Source: Novosphingobium resinovorum (GTDB taxonomy: Bacteria; Pseudomonadota; Alphaproteobacteria; Sphingomonadales; Sphingomonadaceae). From it: a stretch of DNA of 64,000 nt. The first letter of the stretch is position 1, and each line of letters starts with the position of its first letter. Below are positions 1 through 8,379 of the stretch, piece after piece. The position numbers and the translations under genes were made by a program. The notes beneath the pieces were generated by a model. It had not been told where the DNA came from and did no database searches. It saw nothing but the letters and a program-made list of their open reading frames with translations. The stretch is taken from NCBI RefSeq assembly GCF_027922145.1, contig NZ_BSFC01000021.1, positions 1-64,000 on the forward strand, in the 5' to 3' direction.

Positions 1-202
1 CTTCGACCAGACGGTGACGCGCGGCGACGTCGAGGGGCGCAGCTTCTCGGTGGTTTACCTCAAGCAGGGCAAGGTCGTGGCGCTGGACTGCGTGAACATG
101 GTCAAGGACTACGTGCAGGGGCGCAAGCTGGTCGAGGCGGGCGCCACGCCCGATATGGGGCGCCTTGCCGACGCGGGTGTGCCGCTCAAGGAACTGGTGT
201 GA
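1..202 (+). CDS. FAD-dependent ferredoxin reductase, C-terminal end (partial)
   Basis: The reading frame is open from the left edge and stops at TGA 200-202, so only about the last 66 residues are present. The residues around [20 protein letters not shown] and the closing segment [14 protein letters not shown] resemble the small C-terminal reductase domain of rhodocoxin/putidaredoxin-type ferredoxin reductases, which pass electrons from NAD(P)H through FAD to a [2Fe-2S] ferredoxin serving a P450 or dioxygenase. The FAD and NAD domains lie outside the window, so the partner oxygenase cannot be named. Confidence rests on the tail alone. Confidence 0.7.
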   Translation, partial: FDQTVTRGDVEGRSFSVVYLKQGKVVALDCVNMVKDYVQGRKLVEAGATPDMGRLADAGVPLKELV

Positions 203-208
203 ACTGAA

Positions 209-237
209 TCCTCCCGATCGCTGCGCGACAGGGAGGA
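209..237. terminator. Hairpin between convergent genes
   Basis: A 7-bp inverted repeat TCCTCCC / GGGAGGA encloses a 15-nt loop and sits between the ends of the ferredoxin reductase gene and the efflux channel gene, which converge here. There is no clear T-run, so it is a terminator-like hairpin rather than a proven intrinsic terminator. Confidence 0.4.
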
Positions 238-244
238 CAATACC

Positions 245-1645
245 TTACGAAGTCGGCGCGGCGAGGCTCTCATCCGCGCCGATCGCGCTGTACACCGTGA
301 TGCGGTTGGTCAGGTCGGCCAGCACCGTGGAAATGCGCGTCTGCTGGTAAGCATAAAGCGAACGCTGGGCGACCAGCGCGTTGAGGAAGCTGTCGGTCCC
401 CGCCCGGTACTGCGCATCGGCGAGATCATAACTCTTCTGCCCGGCGGCGACGAGGCGGTCCTGCGCGGTGCGCTGCGTCGTGATCGTCCCGCGCCGGGCG
501 AGCGCATCGGCGACGTCCTTGAACGCCGACTGCACCGTGGAGCGATAGGTCGCGAGATAGTATTCGCGCTGCGCCTTGGCGTATTCGAGGTTGCCCTTGT
601 TGGTGCCGCCCAGCAGCGGGAGGCTCGCACTGCCCGAACCGCTGACGTTGAAGGCATCGCCGGTAAACAGGCTGCTGAGCGCCGTGCTGGCAAGACCGAT
701 GGTGGAGGTCAGCAAAATCGTCGGGAAGAACGCGGCCCGCGCCGCGCCGATCTGGGCGTAGGCACCCTTGAGGTTGTGCTCGGCCTCGACCACGTCGGGG
801 CGGCGCAGCAGGATTTCGGACGAAAGGCCCGCAGGCACCTTGCCGATCCGCGTATCGAGCTGCGCCAGCGATACGGGCAGTTCGGCGTCCTGCACCGACC
901 CGCCGACCAGCAGTTCCAGCGCATTGCGGTCCTGCGCGACTTGCGTGGTCTGCGCGGCGATGTCGGAATTGGCCTGCTCCAGCGTCGTTTCGGCCGCAGC
1001 GAGATCGCTCGCGCTCGTCAGCCCGGACCTGAACAGTGCGCGGGTGAGATCAACCGAACGCTGTCCGCTGTCGCGGGTCTGCTCAGCGAGCGCCAGAAGG
1101 TCGCGATCGGAGGCGAGAGTGACGTAGGCGGTCGCCACGTTGGCCACCAGCGTCAGCCGCGCCGAGCGATAGCCGGATTCGGTGCCGAGGTAAGTCTCCA
1201 TCGCCTCCCGGCTCTGGTTCTTCAGGCGGCCGAACAAGTCCAGTTCGAACCCGCTGAAGCCGACATCGGCGCTGTAGCTCTGGTTGGTGAACTGCGTCGA
1301 GTTCATCCCGTGCGTCGCGCTGGCGTCAGCGCCCGGAGCCACTGTCGGCAACTGGTACGAACGCTCGACACGGTATTGCGCCCGCGCCGAGGCGACGTTG
1401 GCGAGGCTCGCCTGCAAGTCCTGGTTGTTGGCGAGTGCACGCTCGATCACGGCCTGCAGGCGCGGATCGGCGAAGAGCGTGCGCCATGGCATCCCGGCCT
1501 CGCCCGACTGTAGCGGCTCATAGGCTGCGCCCTGCGGCCACTGCGCGGGCGCGGCGGCTTCGGGGCTGACGTACTTGGGCGCCATGTTGCAGCCGGAAAG
1601 GGCCACGGCCAGCGCCATCGTGGAGATCAGGAAGGGGCGCATCAT
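245..1645 (-). CDS. Efflux outer membrane channel, NodT/OprM family lipoprotein
   Basis: This 466-residue protein is the outer membrane duct of a tripartite RND pump. It starts MMRPFLISTM and has a lipobox ending at Cys19 (ALSGC), so it should be a lipid-anchored channel. Two outer-membrane-efflux repeats follow, with the usual LRRPDV motif near the middle and an alternating coiled-coil pattern (AAETTLEQANSDIAAQ). The start ATG at 1645 overlaps the stop of the pump gene (ATGA), which fixes the start and shows co-transcription. The frame stays open upstream into the pump gene, but that part is antisense noise. It is the last gene of the adaptor-pump-channel operon. Confidence 0.93.
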   Translation of the reverse strand: MMRPFLISTMALAVALSGCNMAPKYVSPEAAAPAQWPQGAAYEPLQSGEAGMPWRTLFADPRLQAVIERALANNQDLQASLANVASARAQYRVERSYQLPTVAPGADASATHGMNSTQFTNQSYSADVGFSGFELDLFGRLKNQSREAMETYLGTESGYRSARLTLVANVATAYVTLASDRDLLALAEQTRDSGQRSVDLTRALFRSGLTSASDLAAAETTLEQANSDIAAQTTQVAQDRNALELLVGGSVQDAELPVSLAQLDTRIGKVPAGLSSEILLRRPDVVEAEHNLKGAYAQIGAARAAFFPTILLTSTIGLASTALSSLFTGDAFNVSGSGSASLPLLGGTNKGNLEYAKAQREYYLATYRSTVQSAFKDVADALARRGTITTQRTAQDRLVAAGQKSYDLADAQYRAGTDSFLNALVAQRSLYAYQQTRISTVLADLTNRITVYSAIGADESLAAPTS

Positions 1646-4600
1646 GCGTGGTCCTTGGTATGGGCGGGCGTCGTGGTCGCGTCCTTGCGGTGGAACACCC
1701 GGGCGACGATGATGAAGAACATCGGCACGTAGAAGATGGCGAGTGCGGTCGCGGTCAACATGCCGCCGAACACGGCCGTGCCGATGGCGATGCGCCCTTG
1801 CGCGCCCGCTCCGGTGGCGATGGCGAGCGGCACGACGCCCGCCATGAACGCGATCGAGGTCATCATGATCGGCCGCAGGCGGACCCGTGCCGCTTCCAGT
1901 GCGGCGTGGAGCATGTCGCGTCCCTCGCGCCGCGCGGTCTCGGCGAACTCGACGATCAGGATCGCATTCTTCGCGGCGAGGCCGATCGTGGTGAGCAGGC
2001 CGACCTGGAAGTAGATGTCGTTCTCCAGACCACGCGCCGCCACGCAGATCACCGCGCCGATAACGCCGAGCGGTATCACCAGCAGCACCGCCAGCGGCAC
2101 CGACCAGCTTTCGTAGAGCGCGGCGAGGCACAGGAACACGACCGCGACCGACAGGATGTAGAGATAAAGAGCCTGCCCGCTCGACTGATTCTGCTGATAC
2201 GACAGGCCGCTCCAGGCATAGCTGGTGCCCGGCGCCAGATTCTGCTGCAGCGCCACCATTTCCTTCATCGCGTCGCCCGAACTGTAGCCCGATCCGGCAC
2301 TGCCCTCGATCTGGTACGAGGAGCGGCCGTTGAAGCGCGACAGGCCGTTCGGGCCGGTCTCCCACTTCATCGTCGTGAAGGCGGAGAAGGGGACCATCTT
2401 GCTGGTGCCGTCGGCATTGGTCGCGGACGTCGAGCGGACGAACCACTTGTCGAGGTCGCTCGGCAGCATGCGGGAATCCGCCTGGCCCTGCAGGTAGACC
2501 TTCTTGACGCGGCCCCGGTCGATGAAGTCGTTGACGTACGTGCCGCCCCAGGCGGTGCTGAGGGTGTCCGTCGCATTGTCCACGCTGAGGCCGAGGACCG
2601 ACAGCTTGGCATCGTCGAAGGTGATGTCGAACTGCGGGGTGTCCGGCAGGCTGGAGGCGCGGACCTGCGAGAGCTTGGGGTCCTGGTTCGCGGCCACGAT
2701 CAGCTTGTCGCGCAGGGTGACGAACTTGTCGTGGTCCATATTCGAGGAGTTCAGCAGCTGGAACGTGAAGCCGTTCGACTGGCCGAGACCCTGGATCGAG
2801 GGCGGGGTCATGACGAAGACCTGCGCGTCGCGGATCTTCGACAGCTTGCCCATCAGGCGCCCGCTGATCGCGGATGCGTTCTGGCTGGATGCCGTGCGTT
2901 CATCGAACGGCGCAAGGCTGGCGAAGCCCATGCCTGCATTCTGGCCCGAGCCCGAGAAGCTGAAACCGGCGATGGCGAACAGCACGCGGATGTTATGGCC
3001 TTCGGAAGCGAAGGCCTGCTCGATCTCCTTGCGCACCTTGTCGGTGCGTTCGGCGGTGGCGCCTGCCGGCAACTGATAGGCGACCATGACTTGCCCCTGG
3101 TCCTCGGTCGGCAGGAAGCCGGAGGGCAGCCGCACGAACAGTACGATGATCGCAAGGATCACCGCGCCATAGCCGACGAGCCACCAGCGTCGCCGCGCGA
3201 TCGCACGCTCGGTCACCGCGACGTAGCGGCCGGTCATGCGCTCGAACCAGTCGTTGAAGCGGCCGAACATACGGTCGAGCGCGCGCTTCGTCCGCAACGG
3301 CAGGCCCCGCAGGCCCGGCGCGGGCTCGCGGGTCTCATGCTCTTCCTCGGCCTTGGGCTTGAGCATCATCGAGCAGAGCGCCGGAGACAGGATCAGCGCG
3401 GTGAGCACCGAGAGTCCCATGGCCGAGACGATGGTGATGGAGAACTGGCGGTAGATCACGCCGGTGGAGCCGCCGAAGAACGCCATCGGCAACAACACCG
3501 CGGAAAGCACCAGTGCGATGCCGACAAGGGCGGAGCCGATCTCCTCCATCGACTGCACGGTGGCGTAGTAGGGGCTCAGCTTCTGTTCGTGCATCAGGCG
3601 CTCGACGTTCTCGACGACGACGATGGCGTCATCGACAAGCAGGCCGATGGCGAGCACCATCGCGAACAGAGTCAACGTGTTGATCGAATAGCCGAGCACC
3701 GCGAGGATGCCAAAGGTGCCGAGCAGCACCACCGGCACCGCGATGGCAGGCACCAGCGTCGCGCGCCAGCTTTGCAGGAAGGCGTACATCACCAGCACGA
3801 CGAGGACGACCGCGATCAGCAGCGTCTCGATCACTTCCTTGATCGACAGCTTGACGAAGTCGCTGGTGTCGCGCGGGAAGGCGATCTTGTAGCCGTCGGG
3901 CAGGCTTTGCGACAGCTCTGCGACCCGCGCCTTGACGGCGGCGACCGTCTTGAGCGCGTCAGCCCCGGAAGCCAGTTCGATGCCGATACCGGCGCCCGGA
4001 TGGCCATTCATGCGGCCGTTCACGGTGTAGCTTTCCTGGCCCATTTCGACCGTGGCGACGTCCGACAGGCGCACGACCGAACCGTCGGTCAGCGTCTTGA
4101 CGACGATGGCGCGGAATTGATCGGGCGTCTGCAGGCGTGACTTCGCCTTGACGACAGCGTTGAGCTGCTGACCCTTCGCCAGCGGCTGCGCGCCGAGCTG
4201 GCCCGCCGAAAGGTCGACGTTCTGTGCGGTGAGGGCGCTCTCGACGTCGGAAGGGATCAGCTGGCGTCCCTGCATCTTCGCGGGGTCGAGCCAGATGCGC
4301 ATGGCATATTGCGAGCCGAGCACGCGCACGCCGCCCACGCCGTTGACGCGGGCAAGGTCGTCCTGGAAATTCGAAACGAGATAGTCGGCGACGTCGCTCG
4401 ACGAAGTCCGGTCGCTTTCGTCATAGAGTGCGACGACCATCAGCATGTCCGAACCGGACTTGGTGACGGTCAGGCCCTGCTGCTGAACCTGCGTGGGCAG
4501 ACGCGAGTTGGCCTGCTGCACCTTGTTCTGCACCTGCACTTGCGCGACGTCGGGGTCGGTGCCCTTCTCGAAGGTCGCAGTGACCGAGGCGGAGCCCGAA

Positions 4601-4857
4601 CTGTCGGAACTCGACGAGAAGTAGAGCAGGTTGTCGATGCCGGTCAGCTGCTGTTCGATCACCTGCGTGACTGAGTTCTCCAGCGTCTGCGCGGATGCAC
4701 CGGGGTAGGTGGCGCTGATCGAGACCGAAGGCGGGGCGACGTCCGGGTACTGGGACACGGGCAGGCTCATGATCCCGCCGATCCCGGCCATCATCACGAC
4801 GATGGCGATGACCCAGGCGAAGATCGGCCGGTCGATGAAGTAGCGGCTCATGCTCAT
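1642..4857 (-). CDS. RND multidrug efflux pump, HAE1/AcrB-MexB type
   Basis: This 1071-residue inner membrane transporter has the full family length. The N terminus (SRYFIDRPIFAWVIAI) is a typical first transmembrane helix. The proton-relay aspartate pair is visible in TM4 (GLLVDDAIVVVENVERL), and two large periplasmic loops and a second TM bundle follow. It should export hydrophobic or amphiphilic compounds by proton antiport with the neighbouring adaptor and channel. The adaptor stop lies 4 nt upstream and the channel start overlaps its stop, so the three genes form one operon. ATG 4857 and ATG 4851 are both possible starts. Substrates cannot be read from sequence. Confidence 0.96.
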   Translation of the reverse strand: MSMSRYFIDRPIFAWVIAIVVMMAGIGGIMSLPVSQYPDVAPPSVSISATYPGASAQTLENSVTQVIEQQLTGIDNLLYFSSSSDSSGSASVTATFEKGTDPDVAQVQVQNKVQQANSRLPTQVQQQGLTVTKSGSDMLMVVALYDESDRTSSSDVADYLVSNFQDDLARVNGVGGVRVLGSQYAMRIWLDPAKMQGRQLIPSDVESALTAQNVDLSAGQLGAQPLAKGQQLNAVVKAKSRLQTPDQFRAIVVKTLTDGSVVRLSDVATVEMGQESYTVNGRMNGHPGAGIGIELASGADALKTVAAVKARVAELSQSLPDGYKIAFPRDTSDFVKLSIKEVIETLLIAVVLVVLVMYAFLQSWRATLVPAIAVPVVLLGTFGILAVLGYSINTLTLFAMVLAIGLLVDDAIVVVENVERLMHEQKLSPYYATVQSMEEIGSALVGIALVLSAVLLPMAFFGGSTGVIYRQFSITIVSAMGLSVLTALILSPALCSMMLKPKAEEEHETREPAPGLRGLPLRTKRALDRMFGRFNDWFERMTGRYVAVTERAIARRRWWLVGYGAVILAIIVLFVRLPSGFLPTEDQGQVMVAYQLPAGATAERTDKVRKEIEQAFASEGHNIRVLFAIAGFSFSGSGQNAGMGFASLAPFDERTASSQNASAISGRLMGKLSKIRDAQVFVMTPPSIQGLGQSNGFTFQLLNSSNMDHDKFVTLRDKLIVAANQDPKLSQVRASSLPDTPQFDITFDDAKLSVLGLSVDNATDTLSTAWGGTYVNDFIDRGRVKKVYLQGQADSRMLPSDLDKWFVRSTSATNADGTSKMVPFSAFTTMKWETGPNGLSRFNGRSSYQIEGSAGSGYSSGDAMKEMVALQQNLAPGTSYAWSGLSYQQNQSSGQALYLYILSVAVVFLCLAALYESWSVPLAVLLVIPLGVIGAVICVAARGLENDIYFQVGLLTTIGLAAKNAILIVEFAETARREGRDMLHAALEAARVRLRPIMMTSIAFMAGVVPLAIATGAGAQGRIAIGTAVFGGMLTATALAIFYVPMFFIIVARVFHRKDATTTPAHTKDHA

Positions 4858-4861
4858 GGGA

Positions 4862-5998
4862 TTACTGGTCCAGCTTCGCGGTCACGGCCTTGACCGTCGC
4901 GCCGGCGCGCGTCTTGTCGGTGCCTTCGACGATCAGGCGGTCGCCTGCCTTGAGGCCGCTGGAGATCAGCCACTTGTCGCCGATCGCCTGTCCGACCACG
5001 ACCGAGCGCTGCTCCACCTTGCCCTGCGCATTCACGACGAGGGCGACGCCGTTGCCCTTGGCATCGCGGGTGATGCCCTGCTGCGGCGCGAGGATGGCGC
5101 TGCGCACCACGCCTTGCGGCGTATCGACCTTGACGAACATGCCCGGCATCAGGAGCCCGTCAGGGTTGGGGAACTTCGCGCGCAGGGTGACGGTGCCCGC
5201 CTCGGGATCGACGTTGACCTCGTTGAATTCTACGGTGCCCTGCTGCGGATACTGCGTCCCGTCCTCCAGCGTCAGCGTGACTGCGGTGCTGCCGGGCATG
5301 ATGGTGCCTTTGGCCAGGCTCTTGCGCAGTTTCAGCAGGTCGGAGGAAGACTGGGTGATGTCGACGAAGATCGGGTCGAGTTGCTGGATCGTCGCCAGCG
5401 CATCAGACTGCCCGGAGGTGACCAGCGCGCCCTGCGTGAAGGCGGAGCGGCCGATGCGTCCGGTGATCGGCGCATAAACCTTTGTGAAGCCGAGGTTGAC
5501 CTGCGCCGTGCGGATCGCCGCCTGGTACTGGTGCACCGAGGCGGTGGCAGCGCGAGCGGAGGCGATGGTCTCGTCGCGGTCCTGCGCGCTCACCGCGTCC
5601 GTTTCGCCCAGCGTGCCGTAGCGGCGCGCCTTGGCCTGCGCGCTGTAGAGCGTCGCCTGCGCGTTCTCGAGCTGCGCGCGCGAGGTATCGAGCGTGGCTT
5701 TGTAGAGCCTCGCGTCGATCTGGTAGAGTGGCTGCCCGGCCTTCACCACCGAACCCTCGGTGAAAAGGCGGGTCTGGATGATCCCGTCGACCTGCGGACG
5801 CACTTCGGCGACGGCGGTCGCGGCGGTGCGGCCCGAGAGCGAGGTCGATACGGTGACCGGCTGCGCTTTCAGCGTGACCACCCCGACCTCGACGGCCTGC
5901 TGCTGCTGCGGCGCCGACGGCCCGCCGCACCCGGCGGTGGTCACGGTGGCGAGCGCGAGGGCGGAGGCGAGGGCAAGATGCCGAATGGAAGGTTGCAA
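4862..5998 (-). CDS. Periplasmic adaptor of the RND efflux pump (AcrA/MexA type)
   Basis: This membrane fusion protein of 378 residues bridges pump and channel. I place the start at TTG 5998 because a strong ribosome binding site AAAGGAG lies 8 nt upstream (6013-6007) and the protein then begins with a clean lipoprotein signal whose lipobox Cys is residue 24 (VTTAGC). A longer in-frame TTG at 6064 would put about 22 polar residues before the signal peptide. The biotinyl-lipoyl-like half motifs, the coiled-coil hairpin (SRAQLENAQATLYSAQAKARRY) and the beta-barrel part (VYAPITGRIGRS) are in the normal order. It is the first gene of the efflux operon, divergent from the response regulator at 6162. 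Confidence 0.93.
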   Translation of the reverse strand: MQPSIRHLALASALALATVTTAGCGGPSAPQQQQAVEVGVVTLKAQPVTVSTSLSGRTAATAVAEVRPQVDGIIQTRLFTEGSVVKAGQPLYQIDARLYKATLDTSRAQLENAQATLYSAQAKARRYGTLGETDAVSAQDRDETIASARAATASVHQYQAAIRTAQVNLGFTKVYAPITGRIGRSAFTQGALVTSGQSDALATIQQLDPIFVDITQSSSDLLKLRKSLAKGTIMPGSTAVTLTLEDGTQYPQQGTVEFNEVNVDPEAGTVTLRAKFPNPDGLLMPGMFVKVDTPQGVVRSAILAPQQGITRDAKGNGVALVVNAQGKVEQRSVVVGQAIGDKWLISSGLKAGDRLIVEGTDKTRAGATVKAVTAKLDQ

Positions 5999-6084
5999 CC
6001 CGAAGGCTCCTTTACACGGAACATGTTTGGCGGCCGTATCCTGCCGCAAGGGCTGTGCGGGCAAGCCTCGGCGCGTTTCGGCAT

Positions 6085-6099
6085 GTTGCGTCGTGCAAC
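6085..6099. promoter_or_regulatory. Inverted repeat in the efflux/two-component divergent promoter
   Basis: GTTGC-GTCGT-GCAAC is a perfect 5-bp inverted repeat with a 5-bp spacer, between the adaptor start (5998) and the regulator start (6162). A second GCAACC-containing palindrome, GGTTGCAACC at 5991-6000, overlaps the adaptor start codon. They could be sites for the adjacent OmpR-type regulator or another repressor. No binding is demonstrated. Confidence 0.35.
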
Positions 6100-6161
6100 C
6101 AAATGTCGCGTGATGTAACTTGGGGCAGACAAGGAAACCTAAGCGGATTAGACGTCAGCCC

Positions 6162-6890
6162 ATGACCGCAACAGCCCCCGTAGCCAATGGGCGCATCGTC
6201 ATCCTCGAAGACGACCCCGACATTCGCGAACTCATCATCGGCCAGCTCTCGCGCGAGCCGCAGGAAGTGGAGGCCGTGGGTACCGTGGCCGAACTGCGCG
6301 CGATCCTGAAGCAGCGGCACGTGGACCTGCTGATCCTCGACCTCAACCTGCCCGATGGGGACGGGCTGGACCTCTGCCGCGAACTGAGCGCGTCGGGCCA
6401 TCAGGGCGCGATCATGATGGTGACTGCGCGTGACGATGCCATCGACCGCGTGCTGGGGCTCGAACTCGGCGCCGACGATTACCTGACGAAGCCCTTCGAG
6501 CCGCGCGAACTGCTGGCGCGGGTGCGCAATCTCCTGCGCCGCGCCCGGGTAGTCGATCAGACGCGCCCGCGTGCCGCCCGTTATGCGCGCTTCGGGCCGT
6601 GGCGGCTCGATCTGCACCAGCGCCGCCTGGTGACTGACGACGAGCGACTGGTGATGCTTTCCTCGGCCGAGTACCGCCTGCTGCGGCAGTTCGTGGAAGC
6701 CCCCAACCGCGTCCTCTCGCGCGAGGAACTGCTGCCCGAGCGCAGCGCCACGGTGGCGTTCGACCGGACCATCGATATCCAGATCAGCCGCTTGCGCCAG
6801 AAGCTCGCCGGGACGCAAGGCGGGACCGATCTGATCCTTACCGTGCGCAGCGAAGGCTACGTCCTGCCCGGCCCGGTCGCCTTCGAGTGA
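6162..6890 (+). CDS. Two-component response regulator, OmpR/PhoB family
   Basis: This is a 242-residue DNA-binding regulator. The receiver domain (about residues 10-122) has the acidic pair ED/D (16-18), the phosphoacceptor Asp60 in LLILDLNLPDG, the conserved Thr in MVTARDD and the Lys in YLTKPFEPREL. A winged-helix output domain follows (about 140-240), ending in ILTVRSEGYVLPGP. ATG 6162 is preferred over an in-frame TTG at 6120 because the earlier residues are basic and unlike a receiver domain. The kinase gene starts inside the stop codon (GTGA), so the two are translationally coupled. Its position beside the efflux operon suggests that it controls it. Confidence 0.93.
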   Translation: MTATAPVANGRIVILEDDPDIRELIIGQLSREPQEVEAVGTVAELRAILKQRHVDLLILDLNLPDGDGLDLCRELSASGHQGAIMMVTARDDAIDRVLGLELGADDYLTKPFEPRELLARVRNLLRRARVVDQTRPRAARYARFGPWRLDLHQRRLVTDDERLVMLSSAEYRLLRQFVEAPNRVLSREELLPERSATVAFDRTIDIQISRLRQKLAGTQGGTDLILTVRSEGYVLPGPVAFE

Positions 6891-8278
6891 CGGCAGGCGC
6901 GGCGTCCTCATCAGGCTGGTGGCGCAATCTGGCCCGGAGACTGCGCGCTTATCCGGGCTCGCTGGCGGGGCGGCTGGCGTTGGTACTGATGATCGGCATG
7001 CCCGCTTCGGCGTTGTTCGCGCTGCATATCTCGCAAGTATGGAAGCAGCACGCCTTCACCGAACTGCAGAGGCAAGCGGCCCTCCTCAGCACCGCCGACA
7101 TCGCGCACCGCTACGAAGTGGATGCGGAGCGAACCGACTATCTGGTGTCTTCCGGCTTCATTTTCGGGGCGCACAGGCCCGATCCCGGATTGGCGATGCT
7201 GGGTTGGGATGTCGGCCTGTCGCGCAGCGTCAGTGAACGGCTGGGGCGTCCGGCACAGGCGCGGGTGCTGCCGCGGCAGCAATGTTTCACACGGTTCGTG
7301 CATCATCCTCCGGCGGCGGGAATGAACACCGATCCGCTGCCCGACTGCTGGCTGGTGCGATATACCGATGCCGCCGGGCGCGAACGACGGCTCGTCATCG
7401 ACCTGTTGCTCAATCCCGACCGTGGGCAGCCGCCGGTGGGCCCGCCGTATCTCGAACTCATCGTCATCGCGGGCGCACTGCTCGGGCTGCTCACCGCGCG
7501 TATCGCGACGGCACCGCTGCGGCGGATGGAGAAGGCGGCGCGGCAGTTTTCGCTGGCGGGCGACCTGGAGCCCATCCCGGTCAAGGGGCCGAGCGAAGTG
7601 CGGGCGGCGCTGGAGACGTTCAACCTCGCCCAGTCGCGAGTGCGTGACGGCCTGCGCGAGCGTACGCAGATACTTGCCTCGGTCACGCACGACCTCCAAA
7701 CCCCGCTTACCCGATTGCGCCTGAGGCTTGAGCAGGTCGGGGACGAAGTGCTGCGCGGGCGGCTCGTCGCCGACCTTGCGGTGACGCAGCAGATGGTGCG
7801 CGATGGCCTCGACCTTGCGCGCAGCAGCGAAGTGCGTGAGCCTTGGGCGGTGATCGACGTCGATTCCGTGCTCTCGGCGCTGGCGGAGGATTACGCCGAA
7901 GTCGGCCGCGACGTCACTTTCATCGAACAGATCCGGGTGGAGGCAAGGGTCAAGCCGAATGCTCTCGGCCGCGCGCTTGCCAACCTCGTCGACAATGCGC
8001 TCAAGTACGGCGGCACGGCTGAGCTGCGCTGCATGATGGAGAAGGGCGACCTCGTCATTCACGTTATCGACCGCGGCCCCGGACTGCCCGAGGCCGAGAT
8101 CGAGCGCGCTTTTCAGCCCTTCCGGCGACTGTCGACCAGCACCGGGACCGGCACCGGCATCGGCCTGACCATCGCGCGGGCGCAAGTGGCGACGTTCGGC
8201 GGTGCCGTAACGCTACGCAACGCGCCCGAAGGCGGGCTGGTCGCGGAGATCCGGATGCCCGCTGCAAAGGCGCGCTGA
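6887..8278 (+). CDS. Sensor histidine kinase
   Basis: This 463-residue membrane kinase starts at GTG 6887 inside the regulator stop. A first transmembrane helix at about residues 27-47 and a second at about 190-210 flank a periplasmic sensor region. A HAMP-like linker follows (TAPLRRMEKAARQFS). The phosphorylated His268 lies in THDLQTPLTRLR, the N-box is NLVDNALKYGG, and the G boxes are DRGPGLPEAE and GTGTGIGLTIAR. It should phosphorylate the regulator encoded just upstream. The sensor domain is not recognisable, and the signal is presumably a toxic compound or envelope stress given the divergent efflux pump. Confidence 0.92.
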   Translation: MTAGAASSSGWWRNLARRLRAYPGSLAGRLALVLMIGMPASALFALHISQVWKQHAFTELQRQAALLSTADIAHRYEVDAERTDYLVSSGFIFGAHRPDPGLAMLGWDVGLSRSVSERLGRPAQARVLPRQQCFTRFVHHPPAAGMNTDPLPDCWLVRYTDAAGRERRLVIDLLLNPDRGQPPVGPPYLELIVIAGALLGLLTARIATAPLRRMEKAARQFSLAGDLEPIPVKGPSEVRAALETFNLAQSRVRDGLRERTQILASVTHDLQTPLTRLRLRLEQVGDEVLRGRLVADLAVTQQMVRDGLDLARSSEVREPWAVIDVDSVLSALAEDYAEVGRDVTFIEQIRVEARVKPNALGRALANLVDNALKYGGTAELRCMMEKGDLVIHVIDRGPGLPEAEIERAFQPFRRLSTSTGTGTGIGLTIARAQVATFGGAVTLRNAPEGGLVAEIRMPAAKAR

Positions 8279-8379
8279 ACCGGCTGATTGTCACGACCGT
8301 GCGAGCCCGTTAGGCTGGTCTCAATGCCCCGCATCAAAGGCGCTTTCGTGTATATTCTTTTCCCCGGCCGTCCTTCCGC

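Noticed and set aside
1648..4140. Long open frame (830 codons) on the plus strand opposite the RND pump gene
   Set aside because: Its composition is rich in His, Arg, Asp and Gln with no domain; it is the antisense shadow of a well-conserved GC-rich pump gene.
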